NCBI RefSeq assembly: GCF_000003855.2
Contig: NW_003101582.1
Coordinates: 1-34,670 of the forward strand
DNA from: Blastomyces gilchristii SLH14081
Lineage: Eukaryota; Ascomycota; Eurotiomycetes; Onygenales; Ajellomycetaceae
Length of the DNA: 34,670 nt
Direction of reading: 5' to 3'
The translations under genes were made by a program, and so were the position numbers. The notes beneath the pieces were generated by a model, which saw nothing but the letters and a program-made list of their open reading frames with translations, had not been told where the DNA came from and ran no database searches. This document shows, piece after piece, positions 30,643 to 34,670 of the stretch; the stretch's first letter is position 1, and the number at the start of each line of letters is the position of its first letter.

Positions 30643-32120
30643 ATTTTTTTATTAATTTTAATTTTTAATACTTTAAGTTAAAATCTAAGTATATATGATA
30701 ATCTAAAACGAGTTTTGAAATTAATTAAAAATATATTTATATCCTTAATATTTATTTACTTCAATTGAAATAAATATTAGGCATTTGCTTTTTAACTTAT
30801 CCTCTTTCCTTTGTCTATTACAATAACTTCATAATCTATAAGATTAATTATATATTGCTACTTTTTTTTTTAAGAAGACAAAGGAGTTACCAAGTCCATA
30901 TATTAGCACAATTTACGTAAGACTTAGGAAAGTAGCTCTACTCCGAAAGGAAATTAGTATCTCTTATAGATTAATATGTTAAACCTATACCATCCTTTAT
31001 TAAATGTAGTGTTACGAAGCATCCTTGCTACTTTGACTTTCGCTTTCCATATCTTACTTACACTAGCTCCTGAAAATATATTTAATATATTTACATTGTT
31101 ATTTAAAACAGGCTACATTGTCTCTACAGCTTCAAACAAACTATTACTATTTGCTTGTGTAGATAGTGTTAGGTAGAGACGACTAGCGGAATTTCACCGC
31201 ATTACTAATATACGTTTCTTGTCGCACACATACTTCACTACTGGTTTCAGAAACGGTCTAATGATTTCAGTTTCAATGTTGCCATCTTACTCTTAAGGTG
31301 GAATGCTTACACTTTCATTTATATGTTAAATATATTTGTACATTTAAACTTATAATACAAGTTAAATGTTGAATCTAACTTATGGCATTCATAATTTTCT
31401 GCTTGGACTATTAGGGTATCTAATCCTTTTCGCTCCCCAAGCCTTCGTCCCTCAACGTCAGTTTTTACATAGAAAGTCCCTTCGCCGTTATCAGTCCTAT
31501 TGGTATTAAAAAATTATATCTTTCCTCCAAAAGTTCTCCCTTTCTCCTATAAAACTCTAGTAAATAAATATCTTTATCAGATTTATTATACCGTCTAGGT
31601 ACCCTTTAAACCCAATCAAGATGACTAACACTTGTCTTCTACGTATTACCGCGACTGCTGGCACGTAATTTGGTCAAGACTTATAAATAGAAAATTGTCA
31701 TAATCATTATCCTATTTAGAAAAATAATGATATTATTTATATCATTATATTTATTCCCCCAAGTTGCTGGTTCAGCCGTTAGGCCATTGACCAATATTCC
31801 TCACTGCTGTACTAATACGCATTGGGGTTTTTTCAGACCCAATGTGATCGATCGACCTCTCAGTCACGACTACGGTTTATAGCTAGTTAAGATATTACCT
31901 TTTCTACTACTATATATTCACCGAGAATATTTATTAACATCTTAAAGCGAAATATTAATTTCTTTCTTATATAAGGTATTTAACCTTTCTTTAAGGTAGC
32001 CAAAATATTATTTACTCACCTGTACACCACTACATCATTTTTTAACATGATGTCGTACGATTAGCATGTGTCAAGCACTTGGATAGCGTTCAATCAGAGC
32101 CATCATCAAACTCAAATATT

Positions 32121-32774
32121 TTTTTTTTATTATTATAATTAATCTTTAATTATTAAAAATTTTTATTTATTTAATATAACTAATAATAAAATTTTATTCA
32201 TTATTTTTTTTTTTTATTATTAATACTATTATTAGTAGAATTTATCTTTCAAATTTTTTTTTTTTATTAATACTATTATTAGTAGAATTTATTTTTCATT
32301 CTTTTTTTATTCTTTAGATTTTTTTTTTTATTTTTAATTCTACTACTAATGTTTATAACTATTTTTTTTTTTAGTTTTACTTATTTACAATTTAATTAAG
32401 GTATTATATTTATATATATAATACTAATTAATTTAATAATAAAAATATTATTAAATCTAATATAGGAGTAATTAATTAATACTAATTACTATGGTTCATT
32501 TTAACTTTATTATATTTAAATTGAATTATATATTATTATCTACATTTAACCCGGTTTCTGTGAATATATATGATACTAAAAAAAGAACTTAATAAAGGAT
32601 TCATGTTCATAGTATATATATATAATTATATATATATATATCTAATTATTTTCTGTTATAATTCCATAATTTAAATTATTGTATTTTTAATAAACATATA
32701 TTAAATACATTTACAGAATAAGTTTAGGATTTTCCTCTCTATTATATAATTTGTAGATAATAAAACAAGTTTAA
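32121..32774. other. AT-rich spacer between atp6 and rns
   Basis: No gene seen. Contains a tandem duplication (32203-32300), many homopolymer runs, a TA-rich palindrome (32613-32642) and poly-T/A blocks. It would be the leader region of rns and the trailer of atp6. Confidence 0.75.
32203..32300. repeat. Tandem duplication of about 52 bp
   Basis: Two copies of TATTAATACTATTATTAGTA plus GAATTTAT(C/T)TTTC, each preceded by a long T run. Confidence 0.9.
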
Positions 32775-33545
32775 TTAATGTAAATCTAAACTATCTTTAA
32801 TATAAGAACAAGTTAAAACTACAAAAACTTGAGCTTGAATAAAACTTATACCTAACTCTAAACCAGAGAAAGCTATAATAAAAGCTAGAGGTATTAAACC
32901 AATAAAAAAAAATAAAATACCACTATTAAGAATATTATATGTAAATCCACTTAAAATAGATAAAAGCATATGACCTGAAAGAATATTAGCTGCAAGTCTT
33001 AAACCTAAAGAAATATTACGAGCTAAATAAGAAATAAATTCAATTAAAACTAATAGAGGTAATAAACCAAGAGGACAACCAGAAGGAACAAAAAAAGAAA
33101 AAAATTCTAAACCATGTTTTTGGAAACCTAAAAAGGTAGCACCTAAAACAATAGTAAAACTAAGAAAAAAAGTTAATATAAAATGAGATGTTGTTGCAAA
33201 ACTATAAGGAATTAAACCTATTAAATTATTTGTTAAAATTAATAAAAATAAAGCATAAATAAAAGGAAAATATATTTGACCTTTATTAGGATTTATTTGA
33301 TTTATTACTATACTATGTATAGTTACATATAAAGATTCTTGACTAATTGATCAAGTATTTGATATTATTCTTCTAAAATTTGTTGCTAGTACATTTACTA
33401 GTAAAATTATTGTTGCACTTATTATTAAATATAAGGCTATATTTGTCAATGAGATATTTGCATTCACTATTGTAGAATTAATTCCTACTAAATTTCTTAT
33501 TTCAAATTGGTCTAATGGGCTATAAACCATATCTAAATTATACAT
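32775..33545 (-). CDS. atp6: ATP synthase F0 subunit a (Atp6)
   Basis: Proton channel subunit of complex V, 256 codons from ATG 33545 to TAA 32775-32777, usual length. Begins YNLDMVYSPLDQFEI; conserved helix with SLGLRLAANILSGH contains the essential Arg (near 32990-33010); ends with FIQAQVFVVLTCSYIKDSL. One TGA-Trp near 33350 splits it in standard code. Downstream of atp8 by 74 bases, as in most fungi. Confidence 0.98.
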
Positions 33546-33619
33546 ATTAAGGATTTTTATATTATATTTAATTTATTGTTTTTAGTTTAAAGATAATAAA
33601 TAATATTTTTAAATATAAA

Positions 33620-33766
33620 TTATAATTTATTTATAAATAAACGTGTTAAAAATAAATGAACTAATCTAGGTAAAATATATTTACTAAAAGTGTAAGTTAT
33701 AAAACTTAATAAAATAAAAACGAATATAGCTTGATTTACAAAAAAAAAAGGTACTAATTGTGGCAT
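33620..33766 (-). CDS. atp8: ATP synthase F0 subunit 8
   Basis: 48 codons from ATG 33766 to TAA 33620-33622, the normal size. Starts MPQLVPFFFVNQ, the family signature, followed by one membrane helix and a basic tail (PRLVHLFLTRLFINKL). Too short for many frame searches. Its leader contains the repeat shared with orf200. Confidence 0.97.
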   Translation of the reverse strand: MPQLVPFFFVNQAIFVFILLSFITYTFSKYILPRLVHLFLTRLFINKL

Positions 33767-33783
33767 TAATTTAATTTAATTTA

Positions 33784-33827
33784 CATGATATTTTCTTTTA
33801 CAAATCTAAAGGCTAGTGCACACGAAG
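33784..33827 (-). repeat. Leader repeat, copy upstream of atp8
   Basis: About 44 bases matching 6907-6951 at the orf200 start, 18 bases upstream of the atp8 ATG. The orientation relative to the following gene is the same in both places. Confidence 0.85.
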
Positions 33828-34009
33828 TTTTTAATGTCTTTTTTTACAAAAACTTAAATATATTAAATATATTTAAATATTAAAAGTTATTCTTATCACT
33901 TTTAAATAAAAAATAATATAACTAGTTATAATATATAATTTTAAATTATTAATATATAAATCTAGATTAATTATTTAAAATTTAAATAAATAAAATGTTA
34001 TTAATAAAT

Positions 34010-34670
34010 TTAATTAGAATAAATTAGAGAAGAAACTGAATAATGTAAACCATCTAAAATAGGCGCAGGGTATATACCAAAAAGTACTGTAAATATAACA
34101 AGGCAAGTTAATAAAACAAATTCTCTTTTATTAAGATCAAATAAATATTTAAAGAAATAAGAAGAAAAAATACCTCCAAAAGCTATTCTATTAAACATAA
34201 ATATTGTATAAGCAGCAGAAAATACAATAGAACTACTAGCTAATGCACCTAAAATAGATACTCTTTCAAAAGTACCATAAAGTGACATAAATTCACCTAT
34301 AAAATTAAATGTAAGAGGAGCACCACAATTACCTAAAGACAATATATAAAATAATATACAAAAAATAGGCATTAATTGAGCTAAACCTCTATAATATGTG
34401 ATTAGTCTAGTAGATGATCTATCATATAAAACACCTCCAACACATATAAATAATCCTGAAGAAACAAAACCATGAGCTAACCCTAGAGAAATAGCACCTT
34501 CTATACCTTGAATTGAATTACTAAATGCACCTAAAAGATACACAGCAGCATGTGATACTGATGAATAAGCAATAAGTTCTTTAATATCTATTGTTCTTAA
34601 TGTACTAAAACTAGCATATATACATAGTTATTACACCTATAACATATATTATATAAGTATAATTGAATCC
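34010..34670 (-). CDS. nad4: NADH dehydrogenase subunit 4, 3' part, frameshift near 34615
   Basis: Complex I proton-pumping subunit; the 5' part lies outside the window. Clear family blocks: TLRTIDIKELIAYSSVSHAA, SIQGIEGAISLGLAHGFVSS, LFICVGGVLYDR and NCGAPLTFNFIGEFMSLYG. Ends at TAA 34010-34012. Upstream of ASFSTLRT the frame closes: the preceding YIIYVIGVITM lies in another frame, and the break is at a TATATA tract (34614-34622). Joining them needs a loss of four bases or gain of two. Either a sequence error or a real mutation. Confidence 0.93.

Larger units (their letters stand above)
28711..31227 (-). mobile_element. rns group II intron near S950, with orf274 and a LAGLIDADG gene
   Basis: Starts GTGCGAC (31227-31221) after exon GAAGTATGT and ends CTCGAC before TATTTAATTCG. 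Domain V is at 28750-28783, identical over 34 bases to that of rnl intron 2, followed by a domain VI stem. Instead of a reverse transcriptase it carries orf274 and a LAGLIDADG frame. Group II introns with LAGLIDADG genes at about this rns site (mS952) are known in ascomycetes. Confidence 0.9.
28150..32120 (-). rRNA. rns: Small subunit rRNA, two exons
   Basis: 16S-like rRNA. Exon 1 about 32120-31228, exon 2 28710-28150. Landmarks on the coding strand: GATGGCTCTGATTGAACGCT at the 5' end (32085-32105), GGATTAGATACCCTAATAGT near 31405-31425 (E. coli about 785-805), and AAGTCGCAATAAGGT near 28180-28198 (about 1490-1505). Ends approximate. Split by one group II intron near E. coli position 950. Confidence 0.94.

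Noticed and set aside
31000..31180. Plus-strand frame at the 5' end of the rns intron
   Set aside because: Opposite group II domain I; no support.

Overview
The window is a fungal mitochondrial DNA segment, very AT-rich, with every convincing gene on the minus strand. Reading frames of the standard respiratory proteins stay open only if TGA is read as tryptophan (genetic code 4), and a tRNA-Trp with a UCA anticodon is present (21964-22035). rps3 inside an intron of the large rRNA gene, and the tRNA series T-E-V-M-M-L-A-F-L-Q-M-H after rnl, point to Pezizomycotina. The order nad4-atp8-atp6-rns-trnY-nad6-cox3-tRNAs-rnl-tRNAs-cox1 is the one I associate with Eurotiomycetes; the class is inference from memory of gene order, the phylum is secure.

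Layout in transcription direction (high to low coordinates): nad4 3' part (34010-34670), atp8, atp6, an AT-rich spacer, rns (about 28150-32120) split by a 2.5-kb group II intron, trnY, nad6, cox3, a repeat-rich spacer with orf246, tRNAs I-K-G-D-S and a decayed tRNA, the orf290 region, tRNAs W-S-P, rnl (about 13960-21770) with four introns, fourteen tRNAs, then cox1, which fills 1-11852 with ten exons and nine introns and runs off the window edge.

Most of the DNA is selfish or accessory. Cox1 introns 1, 6, 8 and 9 carry LAGLIDADG frames that are open over their whole length and continuous with the upstream exon; introns 2, 3 and 5 carry decayed ones; intron 7 has a broken GIY-YIG gene; intron 4 has an unrelated acidic protein (orf200). 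rnl holds a group I intron with a broken GIY-YIG gene, an ORF-less group II intron, the rps3 group I intron and a group I intron with a frameshifted LAGLIDADG gene. The rns group II intron carries an unrecognised membrane/coiled-coil protein (orf274) followed by a LAGLIDADG gene with two in-frame TAA codons where Gln is expected.

The most interesting items are orf274 in the rns group II intron, the near-identical 3' ends of the rns and rnl group II introns, the orf246/orf290 paralog pair of unknown function, orf200 with a leader copied from (or to) the atp8 leader, an 18-nt cox1 exon, and frameshifts in nad4 and cox1 that lie in simple repeats and may be sequence errors.
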